64,000 nt of DNA from assembly GCF_035582795.1 (NCBI RefSeq), contig NC_134365.1:137729077-137793076 (forward strand). The letters are read 5' to 3'. The stretch's first letter is position 1. The number at the start of each line of letters is the position of its first letter. Made by a program: the position numbers and the translations under genes. Shown here piece by piece: positions 1 to 15,100 of the stretch. The DNA comes from Mycteria americana (taxonomy: Eukaryota > Chordata > Aves > Ciconiiformes > Ciconiidae). The notes beneath the pieces were generated by a model, which saw only the letters and a list, made by a program, of their open reading frames with translations, was not told the DNA's origin and searched no databases.

Positions 1-3000
1 ACAAAATAGGGCTGGTTGTTGCCTTCTTAACTTTTTTCTTTAGCGCTACAAAACACAGATGGAAAGGTGCCCTGCTTTTGACATGGTTCGTGAAATGGGA
101 TGTATGTGTTCTGTAGCTGGTTTGGAAGAGAGTTTTTCAGGCTGGTAGACACCAGGGAATTGAAAAAGGATGTGAGCTTCTAACTTCAAGAGACAAATAG
201 AAATTTGAAGTGACTTGCTGGGGAAAAAAAAAATCAAATACGGGAAGCCAACAACAATTGCACTTTATGAAAATAGAGAGGGAGATCTGCAGACAGCTGA
301 TTAGAAACTTAGCAAACACAATGATCACTCTTCACGTTTTGTCATTTTAAAAACTAACTGTAGTGGTAGTGGAGCTTATAGGGTTGAAGTTCATGCAGCT
401 TTCCCCTTGTGGCAAAGAAATGTGTTATATGCTAAAATTTCTAATTTCACTAAAAAAGGAACTTACGATGTGATATTTTTTTTTCTTTGAAGATATCAGC
501 TGTTCACTATTTCAGCTGGCAGTATGAGTTATTTTCATCGTGTAGTATATTGCAGTCAAAATCAGAAGTTGCAGAATAACTGATTTTATGTAAATTTTAC
601 TTTGTTAGCATTTGGTTAACTGAGATTATGGGACTTGGCTATTGTTTGGTAATTTGATTAAGGATTGTGGCTTTGCTTTTATGTGTCAGTTTGGAACTGT
701 ATTTGCAGTATAAAGTTATAAAACTATCATAGCTTGTGCTGCCCTTAATGTTGTGGCAGTTGTTTTTAACATAAAATAACCATAATCATAGGTTACATTA
801 CAACTTATTTTTCTGTAAGCCTTTAAAACATTCGTTTTACCTTCCCCCCACTGAAAGAAACAAGAAAAGAGCCCATTCTACAAGGAGCGTGCCTCTTAGC
901 TCAAAGTATTGTGAACCTAAGGTTCAGTCATGTGGCTAGTAGTATGTGTCCAGCAGTTGACAGGATGCCTATCTTTCTTTATGTACATCTCAGCTGCCAG
1001 TTGTATCTGTTAAAAATGTTACTATGGTGTTGATTAGGTGGCTTTGTAAAACTGACTGAAAGCAATGATTATAGTGAATTAGGTACTTGGGTTTGATTAT
1101 TTTAACTTGATCATGTCCTTTTTATACAGGATTCTAGTTCATGTGGCACTAGGAGGACCTCAGCATCAAGAAGCAGCAGCTTTTTCTTAGTTGATTACCA
1201 GTACCAAGCTTTTGCTCATTTCTAAAACTACTGGGGGGTATAGCCCTGCTGAAATGAGAAACTGTAAAAGAAATGCTTAACTTCGGTAGTGTTATTGTTG
1301 ATTTCTGTTGACTGAATAGTGACTGATCTGCCTGTCCTAGAGTCTCAGAACTTCTTGTTTTATTAAAGAAATGTGTAAGGTTTTTTTGGAGGAGAAAAAA
1401 ATCTTTTGCCAAGCACAATCTTTTTAGTGGTCCCAGTTTTCACTGGGTCAAGTATCACCAAACTACAGATTCTTGGGCTCCCCTAAGCACCTTTCTGCCT
1501 CTTAAAGGCAGCTTGGTTGTAATTTGTAGTTCAGCTCTGCTCCTGCCAAACTCTGTAAGCTTTAAATTTCTGCAATTAGGATCTACGTGCAAAGCGACTT
1601 AGATGCTGACAGACTTATGGCTTGCTTGCAGCTTTACCTGGTGACAAACTTCCAGGGATGACTTCAAGCACATCATCTCATCTAGTAGGAGAGCACCACT
1701 GAACTGGTAGGATTTGCAAGTTATGCTCTGCCCACAGTGACCTGATCTCCCAGCAGAGTTACTGTGCGAGCAGAGTAGTAGTGGAGAACTCTGCTGAAGC
1801 GTTGCCTTCCAATTGTGAGGCTTCCTACTACTGAACTATAGCAACTATTGAGGGGGAGGTTCATGGATTTTTCTTATCACAAAAAAAACCCCTGAGGTAA
1901 TCTATCTGAAGGCAGGAATTTGTATAAGTATTTATACCTCCTGTGTTTCCTTTTTGTTCTTTTATTCCATATTAAATTTTTAGGTCATTTTTCCAAACTG
2001 TTTTTGGTCCCCTTTCTGACAAGTGGAGGATGTTTATCATAAAATACTTCCCTAAATGAGTGTAAGCAGGTGGCTCGGGTCTGAAGATTCTGCTAATAAT
2101 GCCGACAGAGAAAAAAACTGCCCCAATGGCAATAGGAATAAAAAGGGCAGAATGTTTTTTAACAGACTGCACTACATTTGCTTTTGTGTGATGTGGCATA
2201 CTTTACTATCAGGATTTGCCTTTTCATTGGGTGCATGTGAAAGACAGGTTTCTGTCAGGCTCATTAGGAAGGAACAGCGCTTCTTCAGAGCAGAAATCTT
2301 TTTCAGCCCAAGTACAGTGATCTACTTGTCTTTGTATGGACACACTCCATGTAATCTTCGACACTTAGCAAAACCTCTAGTTTATCTGCTGTAGACTATA
2401 TGTGGACACTTTTTTTGAAGCCCTGGCCTGCAGAGAAAAAAAATTACAATAAACTATTGCCTTTGAGAATTTGGGTCTGAAGAAAGGTATACCTTTGTAG
2501 TATGCTTATGCCCTTTGCAATGATGGCTGACTTGTTTATACTCTTCCACTATTTGACATTGTAGGCTTATTGAATCTGCATGTTTTCTTTTGTTGAGGAG
2601 TGATCCATTAGTCACAGTTGCTACTTAAAAAATACTTTGAAAAATATTCTCTGCATATAATGATAGATACCCAGGCCTCCATTTTGTGTTGCCCACTGCG
2701 TAGTTTTTGTTTCTTGGTATTCTTTCTCCAAAACTGCAGTTGGCAGAGCTTGAATGTGTAGTCTGCTCACTAGCTGCCAAATAAAGTCTTTCAAAAGTAC
2801 GTTACGTTTTCTTTTAAATGAGAGCACTGAGAGCAGACCACTTTTCTGGGAAAGTATTTTATGTTAGGTAGTCTCTCTCTTCCCCCCTCCCCCCCGCCCT
2901 TTTTCGCAGGTATTTGCATAAAATAATTCTGTGCATCAAAAGAGACTCTTAAGTAATAGGGAAGCACAAAAGGACTGTCCCATGTGGATAAATTTCAAAT

Positions 3001-4859
3001 ATATGAGTTTGATTTGATAAGGTCGCTGATATGTGATTCAACTTTTGTTTAAGCACTGTAAGGGAACAGTTTAACTACATCATAATCAGTGCTGGTCATC
3101 TGCATATGAAGAAAGCTTTGTTTAGATGGATTTGGCCTGAGTGCTGGTAATTAGTGTAAATGTCAACTAGTGTGCCAAAGCTCTTTTTTTTTTTTTCCTA
3201 CAATGAAATACGGTAACATTGAGTTTGATTTACAAATTCCTCAGTAGGTTTGAAAACATGTTTTTTCTTTATAGGATCACTTTCCCATACTTTTAAAAAT
3301 AGCTTTGTCTAAAAGATGCCTTACATAGATTGAATTTTGCAAGCTACTACAATGACTGTAAATGTTCTTGAAAAATTAGTGAAGCACAAACACAACAGTG
3401 TAAAATCAAAAGAACTGTGCTCAGATAGGACTTCTGATGAGCTGACAAGTCACCATGGTGAAGAGATGAAAGAGCAAGGGAATTAGTGTTAAGTGCTTCA
3501 ATGGAGGTGTCTTCCTCTCTTCCCCCCCCACTGTGTTTTGTGGTAGGATGGAAAGAAGTTGTAGGTAGTAGGTTTTTTATAATAGTTTACAGCTTTTGAA
3601 TAAAAGTTATTCTGATTAGTTGTTCATGATAAAGCCATAGCAATTTGACTCAGAGCAGAGTAGGGAGACTTTTAGGTCATAAATGATGCTAGATGAGTGG
3701 CTGGGAGACAAATTTGAACATACTACAAAATGCAACATTTTTTTGTTGGACTTCTAGCCAAAACCCCTGACAGTTTCTTTGGGGGCTGACAAAGTCCCAG
3801 CTGATAAAATATGCGTAACATTTAAAAGGTGTATGTGTTTCTTTGTATGGGAAACATATGCATCTTAAACTTGGCATTCGCATCTGAATGACTCCTTTTT
3901 CATTAGGGCTGGCTACTCAGAGTGCTTAATGTGGCCAGTTGTCCTCTCTAAACAGGCAAACAAAAGCTGTTTCTGGTTCATGTAAATTATCAGTTACAAC
4001 AGGTGTTACTTGAAATCTTATTTGTGCCATGTGTGTCTGTACAGCATATGGTTTTGGCACTTCAGAAAAGGCTAAATGGGTTTTTCAGCTTTCATTCCTG
4101 TTTTGTTTTTGCAGCAGCTTTTTTAAATATGACTTGAACAAGTGTATGGTAGAGCACAGTAGAATTGGATGGTCTTTTTTGTTAAAGTGGACCTAAAGAT
4201 TGTATCTCAAGTAAAGAATTCCCTGTCTTCCAAGGTGGAAGTGGATTGCTAGAAAGTAGCTGATGGCCTCTCCTTAGTCTGGTACCAGGACAGTTGGTAG
4301 TGATGGAGTTGTTGACTTACTAGCAAGTGGGTTATATGACGTTAGTGTTAGTTTTGGAGTTTTTTGGGCATTTCTTAAATTCTCTATGAAGACCAAATCC
4401 TAATTGCTAATTCAATTTCTTTCCCAAGGCATTTTCTATAGTTTTTAATATCTCTGTGTGTTAGCTTGTGTGATAAAAATTTAAGATTGAATCTGTTGAT
4501 TAGTATACCAGTGTTTGGATGTTACAGATAGTAGAGAAAATATCTTGCCTCAGAACTCTGCCAGGAGGCCAAAACATACATTTCCTATTCCAGCCACCTC
4601 TTAGGCTAATTTAATTCCGTCAGCTAAAGGATGGTAAAGACTGAAGTCTTGCTTGATTCAAGGAGGCAGATGCCTTTCGTACATGCATTGTGTGTGCTGG
4701 TCTTTCAACCATTCTTTGGTAGAACTTGCATGGCTGTTGGTTTAGAGTAACAGTATGCTAAATTTGAATATGAAGGACTACTGAGAACATAATACATCTC
4801 AAGTGCATTCATTTTGCCTATGTTCTTATGCTAACATCAGGTTTATTTTGTTGTTGCAG
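1..4859 (+). other. AP1S2: AP1S2 intron 2 (3' part)
   Basis: AT-rich intronic sequence ending in a TTGTTGCAG acceptor just before 4860. I see no exon, RNA gene or recognisable transposon in it, only short homopolymer tracts such as the pyrimidine run at about 2875-2900. Confidence 0.8.
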
Positions 4860-4968
4860 ATACGCAAGCCTCTATTTCTGCTGTGCTATTGAAGATCAGG
4901 ACAATGAACTAATAACTCTGGAAATAATTCATCGCTATGTAGAACTTCTTGACAAGTATTTTGGCAGT
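4860..4968 (+). CDS. AP1S2: AP1S2 coding exon 3
   Basis: 109 nt. The first base completes an Arg codon from the preceding exon, then 36 codons run from YASLYF to KYFGS. Acceptor TTGCAG, donor GTGAGT. Translation past the donor meets TAG within three codons, which supports the splice. Confidence 0.96.
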
Positions 4969-7900
4969 GTGAGTTAGTAATTTCTTTTTAATTTTTATGG
5001 ATTCACAGTCTCTTTATGTTATGTCATTTTGTTTTATGCCCACAGCACTTCTAAAAAACGTAATCAACTAGCTGTTGAAAAGGTGCATCTAACACATTTA
5101 ATGTTGCTTGCTTGGCCAAACTAAACTGATGGTTGCCTACAGAACTGTTAAAATACAAAATTAAATTAATAACAGTTCTTTTCCCAAATTAATAATCTGG
5201 AGTTAACTGCCTGTATTTATTTCATTTCGTAGTAGTCTCACTTGAGGTCAGATAAAATCTTATCCTTAGCTTTCTGTCTAGGCGCCCAGCTTTCCTTCTC
5301 CTTGGCACTGCTCTAGTGTGTGAGCACTTCTTGCATCTGCTTCCAAAGGAGGCAGTTGATTGTGAACTAGCAGGAGCAGTAAGGAAAGAAAAGACAGATA
5401 TCTGCTTACCCAGATAGCAAACACAACTGTAGTAATGTACATTAGCACTTTTAGAAAAACTGCTGCTCGTCCTTCTGACTAGGAAATGGATGGGATGAAT
5501 GAGAAATTTGAGATTGTGTTTTCACATTTTTCTGTAAGATTGCATGATCTGCCTTTGGATACTGCAGGCAAGAAGACAACTTTTATAGGGATATTCTCTT
5601 GCCTCATGAAAAGCCATGTCATAATGATGGTTGTGAATTGAACCCTTTTTAACAGTGAAAATGTCTTTCAAAGAGGTTGCTATAACTTTTTAACTCAAGC
5701 AAAAAAAGATTTTTTTTCATTTTTTTTTCCTCAAAGGACTGGTTTTGTTGTTGTTGTTGCTCCATTTCTTGAAAGGTTATAGCCTGAGGCTAACATCTGG
5801 ATTTGATGAAGTTTGGTGAAGCTGTGAACAAGTTAAGTTTTGTTGGAGGATATACCTCAATAGATAGTTGTTGTTTTGCAATAATGCTTGATGTTCTTTT
5901 TAGGTATGTGAACTTGATATCATCTTCAATTTTGAAAAAGCGTATTTCATTCTGGATGAGTTCCTTTTAGGAGGGGAAGTTCAGGAGACTTCCAAGAAAA
6001 ATGTTCTCAAAGCCATTGAACAGGCAGATCTTTTACAGGAGGTAAGCAAATTCAACTTCTCTGACCAAACTATCAGCATGGTAGGCTGTGACTCGAAAAA
6101 GCTCCTGTTTCTCTAAGCTTGTAGGAGGTTCTTTTTAGCATGCTTAGCATGTAGTTTCTAGTTAGTTGTCCTAATTGTGCAATATGATGATACCTGTTCT
6201 CTTCATTTTGGTTGGCATGTGTGTGTTGTAATGTGATTTTGCATTCTGCTAGAAATGCAAGTGGCTGTTTTATATGTATGCCTAGATAATTATAGTTCAT
6301 GCTGCTTTAACTTAGTTTTGCTCATGTGTCTTTCATTTCTTCTTTTTATTAATCAACCATTAGTTTTTTGTCATACCTGATGCATGTTCACTTCTTTACT
6401 GTTTCATTGCTGAAATCCAGAAGCTAGACTCTCTTCTTTGAGACTCATTCAGGTATAGTTCTTATTATAAAAACCTGCCTTTCTGCTATAGGTTGCTTGC
6501 TCTGGAACATTTCTGTCTTTTAAGTTGACAAAGCAGTAATAGTAGTGCCGTAGAAACACATGGAATGAAGTATAAGAAGATTTGTTTTTTCACTTTGAAT
6601 GCTTTTGTTGTTCATTACTAACTTCGAAGACAGACAGACAGTTTGCATCTCTACCATTTTTCTTTGGAAAACATTTGATGAGAAGGGGTTCAATGGTATA
6701 GAAAAACTTAGTATCATGTCCCCATGTTTCTCCATCCTATGCTGGGTTTTTTTGTGGGTTTTTTTTTGTGTGTTTTGTTTTGTTTTTTACACTGAATTGC
6801 TGTAGTCTTGAGGTCGTGTTAAGGTTCTTGAATGTCTAAATGGAAGTCACAAAATTCTGGTATGCTGGGGGAATCATCAGTCTTGTGTGCGAGTCAGTGG
6901 AACCATACAGTTTAATGGGGATGATGAACCTTCATTTTTTTAAATGTATGGAGGTTCACTGCTAAGATTCTACAGAAATGTAAGAGCCTCTATTTTTTTT
7001 CCCCCCTCGTGAACCTTCAATTTGTTATTTTGCCCTGTGAGTTAATTGCTTAATTCTCATATAAGCATTCTGTGTTCCACTTGGTAGTCTTTTTTGTTGA
7101 AGGTGGTATTAATAGGATGGGGAAACACATAATGTTCTTTACCCTTGTAGTTGTGTTTGTAATCCTTTCAGAATACAGGCAAATCCACAGCACATTAAAG
7201 TTCTTGTCTGTCAACAGCTAGTTGGTGTCATGAACAAGGTCAGCCATTACATGCAGATTTGCTACCCTGTTTTTCTAGGAAGGAAATATATGCACTTACT
7301 TACTGCTCGTGTTCTGATGCAGTTTTTGTTGAGCCCTTCTTTACTCTTAGAAGGAATTATCTTAACCAGAAGTCCTGTTGCAGTTTACAAAGGGGGGAAA
7401 AAAAAGCTGTTTATTCTCTTAAAATATTTTGCTTTTCTTTATATGAACACAGACATAACAGATTATCTATTCTAGTCTGTCTCCTGCTAATTATACATAA
7501 AATAAATTACTGTATTTTTTTCTTATTGTAACTGGTTTTGAATTTTATTTTCACCATTTTCTTAGGGCTCTTCTAAAGCATTTTACCTCTAGGAATTAAT
7601 TACTGATTTTCTATCCAAACAATTAGCATTCTCTTTTTACACTTAATACAATTTCAAGTTAAAAACTTTACACAAAAGGAAGTATCACTTTTTCAGTGGG
7701 AGACTTTTCCATTGCCCTCCATTCCATTCCAGATAGCTTTACTCTGATTACCCTTCCTTTCCCCATCTTTGAGATTTTCTGTTCTGTCAAGGTTTATTAA
7801 ATCTTTGCTGATTAAATTGGAATGTAACAGTATCACAGCACCACTGTAGTCTTATGTTTGATTTTTGTTTTTCATTCTTAGTTATATTATATTGACTGTT

Positions 7901-10900
7901 GATCAAGTATAAAACTACTCCTTATATCTGATTTCTAGTTTATAAAACCTGTAAAAGTCTGAGTTTGTATTTAAATTGAGCTTCCAATAAAGTTCGACTC
8001 TTTCTGCAGAGGTTTGTTTTTGTATCAGCTGCTGCTATGTGCATGATGAGTTTGAAGAGGGTTGTTAAAATAATAGTTTGTCACAACTGGAGACTTTTTG
8101 GTACTCTCAGTTAATTTCTGCTTCCCAGAATACTTCAAAGCTACTGGAATGAAATGTGGTTTGATTCCTAATGCAAACGATTTCTAGTAGGGTTGTTGTG
8201 TGTTTGTTTTTGACCATGTCAGATTCTAATTAATTGCAACAAAAGGACTTTTATTTGGCCCTGAATACTGATATTGCCTAATTTAAAAATTATTAATCAG
8301 TGTTGAATACACAACATTATTAATTAGGAACACTACATATATTAATGTATGAAGCACCTTAAAGATTAAAAGCTGTACAGAATACTTACACAAAGGAAAA
8401 TTATTACAAATACATTAAGTGGCTATTTGCATCATGTTAAAAGAAAATATGCAGAGGCATAAATTGCTGAGTAGTGAATTAGTTATTAATAGCCTTGCCT
8501 ACTTGTATTTGCTGTGGCAGTTTTCCAGGATGTACTTCTGTTTCTGAGCACCTTCTTCAGTTTGCCATTAAGTTCTTGGTGCTTTGCAGTACCCTTACTA
8601 ACTGCTAGAGGTTGTGTGACTGAAACATACTAACTTTGTAAGCCTTTTTCACCTTCACTTTCGTGTTTAGCTCTTCAATAATGTGCTCAGTGCAAATATT
8701 TGTTCCTTACCCACCCTACCCCTCACCCCGCACCACACTTATTACCACCCGGTAACTTACCAATAGTCAGTCATCAGTACTGGCTGTGTTATCCATATGA
8801 ATGGTAGTAAAAACTAATTATTCCAGTGCTTCCATGCTTCCTTGTAAATCAATTGCTAGAAATACTTCTGTTCAAAAGAATGCTGTCAAGTGTCTTGTTT
8901 GATAGTTTTATATCTTGTTTGCTATAGAAATTTTAAATACTTAACTAGTAATTACAAAGGCATGCATTTCTGAAAAGGTGCTTTTTTGCTTGTGTGAACA
9001 ACTCAGTTATACTGAGAGAAGAAAATTGGCAGATGCAGTATGTTGTTGCATGAGTTAGACATGTGCAGTGTGGAACAGCTAATAGATAATCCTGTGCATG
9101 ATTTTATGATACTTAAATTTTTTTAATGCATGAAACTAGCAACAAAATATGTTCTGTGCAAAAGAGATGATCTGATTTTTGTCACCTAAAAATCTAATTG
9201 CTGTGGTTTTTATTTGATGGTCCAAGTAATTCAGTATGGTGCTTGGAAGCTCATGGTCATTCACTGTGCTAAAACATTAAAATCAAGGATTTAATAACTC
9301 TAATATCTAAAACAGGCAGTTATGTATATATTTAAAAGCAAATTTATACAGACTCGCTCATCTTCATTTGAAGTAGAAGAAAGTTCCTAAACATTGGCTT
9401 CAAGTGAAAATTCTTTTTGTTATTTATCGTATATAATTTTTTGAAAAGTATTTTGGAAATTATCCCCATTTTGTCCACCACTACTCTTTTGTAGGGTCTG
9501 TATGTATTCTTTTAGCAGTTGATTGCAGAACATCTAAAATACTTAAAAAAAAAAAAGTATTTTTTTAAAGAGGTATCTCAATAAAAAGGCCAGTGGATCT
9601 ATCGAAAAATAACACTTTGTTTCCATCGCTATTTTAGTAATGATCAAAAAATCTAAAAGCTATGTGAATGTTTTTTCTTAGGCTCTTGCAGGTTTGCCTC
9701 AGGTAGTATTTACTAGTCCTTCCACATGAAGAATAATAGATAAACTATCAATTAACCTTATTTCCTTTACTATTTCAAGCCCTCACCTCATCCTATATCC
9801 AGAAGGGTACTTAAATTGTTAATGTCAGCTGACTTGCACTAGATGCATAGGGTTGCTATGTAGATTTAAGCTTTTAGTTTTAGAATGAGCATCTTTGGAA
9901 ATGAAAATTTGGTGCATTTCCTGCATATGCCATGAAAATTTTCTTCTTGTAATGTGCTAATTGGAAACTGTAGGTCTGAAGGTATGCATAATAGTGGAAA
10001 GATGGTATTAGGTTGTCCTTGAGATATGACAAAATAAAGGACTGTTAGCATTAGCAATGACAAAAGAAAATCCCTGATACTTAAGCCTGGAGTGAGTGGG
10101 AGTATAAGGGTTTTTATCTGGTTTAGGAAACAGCCTGTGTAAGCACCTGTTTCTTACTAGTCTCCTGAGAAACTTACCATAATTAATGCAATTAATTCAG
10201 TCTTCACTTAATGTTAGGTCTTAAATATAGACTACTGAAATAGACTGCCTTCCTAAGTTGGCAGTGACATTATTTGCCTCAGCTATACCTGTATTCCTCT
10301 CAATGTGAAACAGGAATGAATAATGAAATCTTCATTTTAATGGAGATCTGACTGCCTTGGTTGCTGTCTGTTCTTCATGTGTAACTTCTGGCTTGGTTTC
10401 AGGTAGTCAGCTTGGTTGGCCAGTTTAAGACTGTTGTTCGTAAGACATCTATGTGCTTGATTTTAGGCACAGATAATGATGAGGTGCTGGAGTGTGTCCA
10501 AAGAAGGGCAATGAAGTTGGTGAAGGGTCTAGAGAGCAAGTCTTCCGAGGAGTGGCTGAAGGAAGTGGGGTGGTTTAGCCTGGAGAAAAGGAGGCTGAGG
10601 GGAGACCTTATTGCTCTCTACAACTCCCTGAAAGGAGGCTGTAGCCAGGTGGGTGTTGGTCTCTTCTCCCAAGTAACAAGTGATAGGATGAGAGGAAATG
10701 GCCTCAAGTTGTGCCAGGAGAGGTTTGGGTTGGATATTAGAAAAAATTTCTTCACCGAAAGGGTTGTCAAGCATTGGAACAAGCTGCCCAGACAGGTGAT
10801 TGAGTCGTCATCCCTGGAGGTGTTTAAAAGATGTGTAGATATGGTGCTTAAGGACTTGGTTTAGTGGTGGACTTGGTGGTGTTAGGTTAATGGTTGGACT

Positions 10901-12143
10901 TAATCTTAAAGGTCTTTTCCAACCTAAACGATTCTGTGATTCTATGATCTGTAATTACATTTTAGAAGATAAGTATGGGGAGCTATGAGAGTTACCATGA
11001 ATGAGAAAGGGATATGTTGTTAGTTCATTATTTAAGGATTAGGAAATAGCTACGATCTTTGTGGATTTGGAATCCCTCCCAACTTGTAGAAGATACAGTA
11101 AGTTGTGGTAGTGTCTTGGTAGCTGTCAATTTTTGTAAAATGCTTTTCAAACTTCAGTCCCTGACAGATGTTGGATATGTAGCAGGAAAGAGGTTATAAT
11201 GCAGTTACATTGTTTGATCTCTTGGCTTAAGTATGAAGTGTATGCCCTGTCCATTTATATTGAAGGTACTGACTCTGATACATTGGTCAAAAATAAAGTG
11301 AGGTTGTTTATGGTGTTGGTTTTAGACATTATTTAAGAACCTGGAATGAAACTATTTCTGGTTTTATGTGATAGGTCAAGTCTATACATAAGCAGAATAA
11401 ATAAGTCCAATTTGGGAATGTGCATTCAACATAATTACTTTCTTTTTGAGGTATTGCATGTTTTCTGAATTGTGCTGTTCAAACTGTAGGTCCTTTTTAA
11501 GTAGTAGGTGAGGAAATGCATGTGTGTGGAAATAGCTTTTTGTTAGACACTTCGAGTGAGAGGTAGGTTTTTTTCCCACCAGTCTTGGGAACAAAAAGTT
11601 GAATTGCTTGTTCTTAAAGACTGACATAGTTTGTCACAAAACTATTACTCAAAACCAAGATAAAGCATATTGGGCCTAAGTGAAGAGTTCAATTGCTTTT
11701 GTGTTCATTTTCCCACATCAATTGAACAGATAGTTACTGTTTTTTTGAATGAACTAGGCCTTGTATACATGCTTGACTACAGTGGTGCTCTGTAACATTG
11801 TGTATATAATATGCTTCACTTTGGAATAATTTATTTGCATCTTTTCTTAGGAAAATTTGTTTATTTGTTGTTCAGTTATGATATGGGTTATACTTGTGGT
11901 CATAAAAACAACACTGCTTCTTAAATTCAGTGTTCGCAGGATGGAGAGCAAGAAGATACTAAAGTTATGAAGTGTTTGATTGTGTGGAACTGTGCAAGTG
12001 TGGTATTTTCAAATGTGTCAGTTAAAGTTCCAAGCCTTGTCATGCTATCATCTGTTATTTGTGTACGTTTTGTATTAGTTTGCTCTTTGTAGCATTCTGT
12101 TCAAGTAAAAAGTGACTTAAAGTCTTTATAGAACTGCATTTCT

Positions 12144-12180
<37 letters not shown>

Positions 12181-15100
12181 TTTGGCTATCTTGCTTGTCA
12201 GTGACTGTATTATAGACTATTCAGTTTATAAAATCACTGATAAAACCTGCCAGCAGTTTTTTAAGAAGTCATCATAGCTTCATAAATACCTAATATAATT
12301 TTTATAGTATATTATAAATTCCACATTTGTTATAAATAAATTATATTATAACTATAATTTATATTATATTTATAAATATATTATAAATTCCACATATCTT
12401 ATAAATTCCACAGCTGGAATTTAGATGGAATGAACTGTAAGAATACATGTAATCAGGAATCATAGGAGCATTGCTTCTCTTTGGAACAAACCTCTAAAGA
12501 CAACTAGTTGTAAATTTAATAGTAGCAGGACAGGTCTGTAAACCTTGATAGCAAAGGTGTTTCCATATTTTTAACAGATATTTTTGAACTGTCCTCCTTG
12601 TACTGTGGAGTAGGCTTCCCTGCAAATATTTACCAAATCATACTCTTTAAGGCAATAGGAATTGGTCCAGAAAATTAATAGCAGAACCTGCATCTCTGTT
12701 TTTCTCCCAAGTAGGAATGGGGGGGAGGGGAAGTTAACCTTTTGAGATTTAAATGTCTTCTTGAAAATGTGTCATTGAGTATCCGGGAAGTTAATGTATC
12801 ATACTTTACCCCCTTCCCATTCTCAGACTGCCTCTTTTTTTCTGATAACTTAAATATTTTACTAGTCTGTATGTGAGTCTTTTGATTCTTCTTGAAAAAA
12901 TGCAGTTCAGTATCTTAATGTTCTTTGTGAATTTTCTTGCTTTTCTGCATGTGTCATGATGCTTAGGGCTTGCCATAGATTTGCAGGCTGTGATTTCTAA
13001 ATGCTTTAGAAATCCAGTTGTCTCTCAAGAAACATGTTTTCAAATCTTAATCTATCTTTGGCTTTATGAATTGAAAATGATAAAGAAGTCTGCTTTTCAC
13101 CTGAGCAGCTTTTGTTCAGACCTTTAAAATATCATTTTAGTAAATCTGTCTCCATAATATTCTCCTTTTTTCCTGACTGTGTGTTTTAGTGTGTATGATG
13201 TAAGATGTGAGTAATCTTATTCTATTAAAGAAATCAAAACGCTGATTAGAAATTCTTAAGACTCAACAAGTTGTGAGGAAGGAGTCTTCCATATAAGTAT
13301 TGAGTATGCATTCAGTCAGCTTTGCAAATTGAAACATTAGGAAGTTTCAATTGTAAGTAAAACAAATTAGTGTAAGTGGAGTCCTTGCTGTTTGATAACT
13401 ATTCAGTACTCTCCCTGATGTGAATTCCAATACTGGTCAACAGCATCCACTTTGCAAAACTACCTATGAAGTTGATCATTCATTGGTACAAGCAATTTTT
13501 GTAGAACTGTTGAGGGTATATTAACAGTACACCAAACTCCTCATAGATTATAATTCTATTAAGGGTATATTTATTATCTGTACACTGAACTGATAAATTT
13601 TTCTCCAGAGATACTCTTCTGTTGCTGTCTTCTGGATGCGTCAGGATGATATGATGAACATTTTAGCACTGCTGCATATGCCATAGCTGTTTTCAGGGGC
13701 TTAGTCGCGTGCTTTTGGTCAATAAGCATAGTAAATTCAATGAACAATTGCAGAAGACTGCTTGACAGTAAGGAGTATCTTATCTTCAAAATTAGATGCT
13801 CTTTCTGAATAAGCACATTAATCTGCATTTTAATAGAACATGTTCCCTGAATCTGGCAGAATGCTGAAAAGAGCAATGTTAACGTTTGAACCTTGAGATT
13901 GTGAGGAGAAAATTCCATTTTTACTCTGGTGTCTGAGATGATGTGTCATGTTGCAGTGCTACTACCCTCTCCTAAAATTCTCACTACCTGTGAAGATGGT
14001 TTTAGAGCGCCACAGAATAGTAGGTGAAAAGAATATGAATGCCCCCAGGAGGCATCCTGTTGTGTTCGGCTTTTAGATTCTCATTTCTTTGTGGTCTTAT
14101 CTGTGTGGTGTACAGATGTCAGGCACATTGCTGGTATGTGTTTTGGAGCTTTTATTTGTTATTTTTAAGGGAGAAGCTATGTTTTTTGTTGCCAGGCTGT
14201 AACAGTAGCAACAGTAATAGTTCTGGTGATGGATATCAAGATCCATTAAAAGTGTATAAATTTTAAATCTTGCGCTGAAAAATTGATTTTAAAAAGGCAA
14301 AAAAAAAGTCTGAAAAGACCTATTGTTCACAGTTCTTTGAGAAATCTAAATATTTTTGATTAACAGATGGATTAAAGTGAAAATGTTCAACTTTTTTCAC
14401 CAAGCATTACTACATGAAAATGACTGGCTTATCCCGTACAGCTCAGCAAGTAACAATGATTTAATAGTAAATATGATTATGTAGCTCTTGGATTAAATTG
14501 TTTAAATTATTTCAGGGATGGTAGATAGATAAGTGGAATGAAACTTATTTCCCTTCATGGAACAAATTTTACTTTGATATCAATGTTAGTAATAATACTG
14601 TGTGAAACTTAGTCGCTGAATTGAATATATGTAAATTTGGTAGCATCCTATTCTATTACACTCAATCTGTTATAATAATGAACAACTGATCTTAAGTTCT
14701 CTTAAAAAAAATCTTTGAATTAATATTCTGTCAAGCACAGGTGAAGCTTTCTAAACAACTGTCTAGAACTTATTCTTTTAAGGTACTAATATCCTTTATC
14801 TTGTTAAGAAATGAAAAATAGACTTAAGAGGTTTTTTAATGCATCTACTTGCAGTCTTTGAACAGATGTTTTTTACTGATGCATTTCTGTTGTTTGCTTT
14901 CTTAACAGTGGACTTTTAGTAGGACCTAACAAAATCGTATTAACATAAAGAATAACAATATCTGAAACGCATTTGAGTGAAATAACTGAATTTACTTTTG
15001 TATATAGTTTAGAATATTTTCTAATTTTTGTTTTAAATGGAAATAAGCTGTAAATAATTGGGTGGGTGTTGGTTTTTTTTGGTTTGTGTGTTTTGTTGTT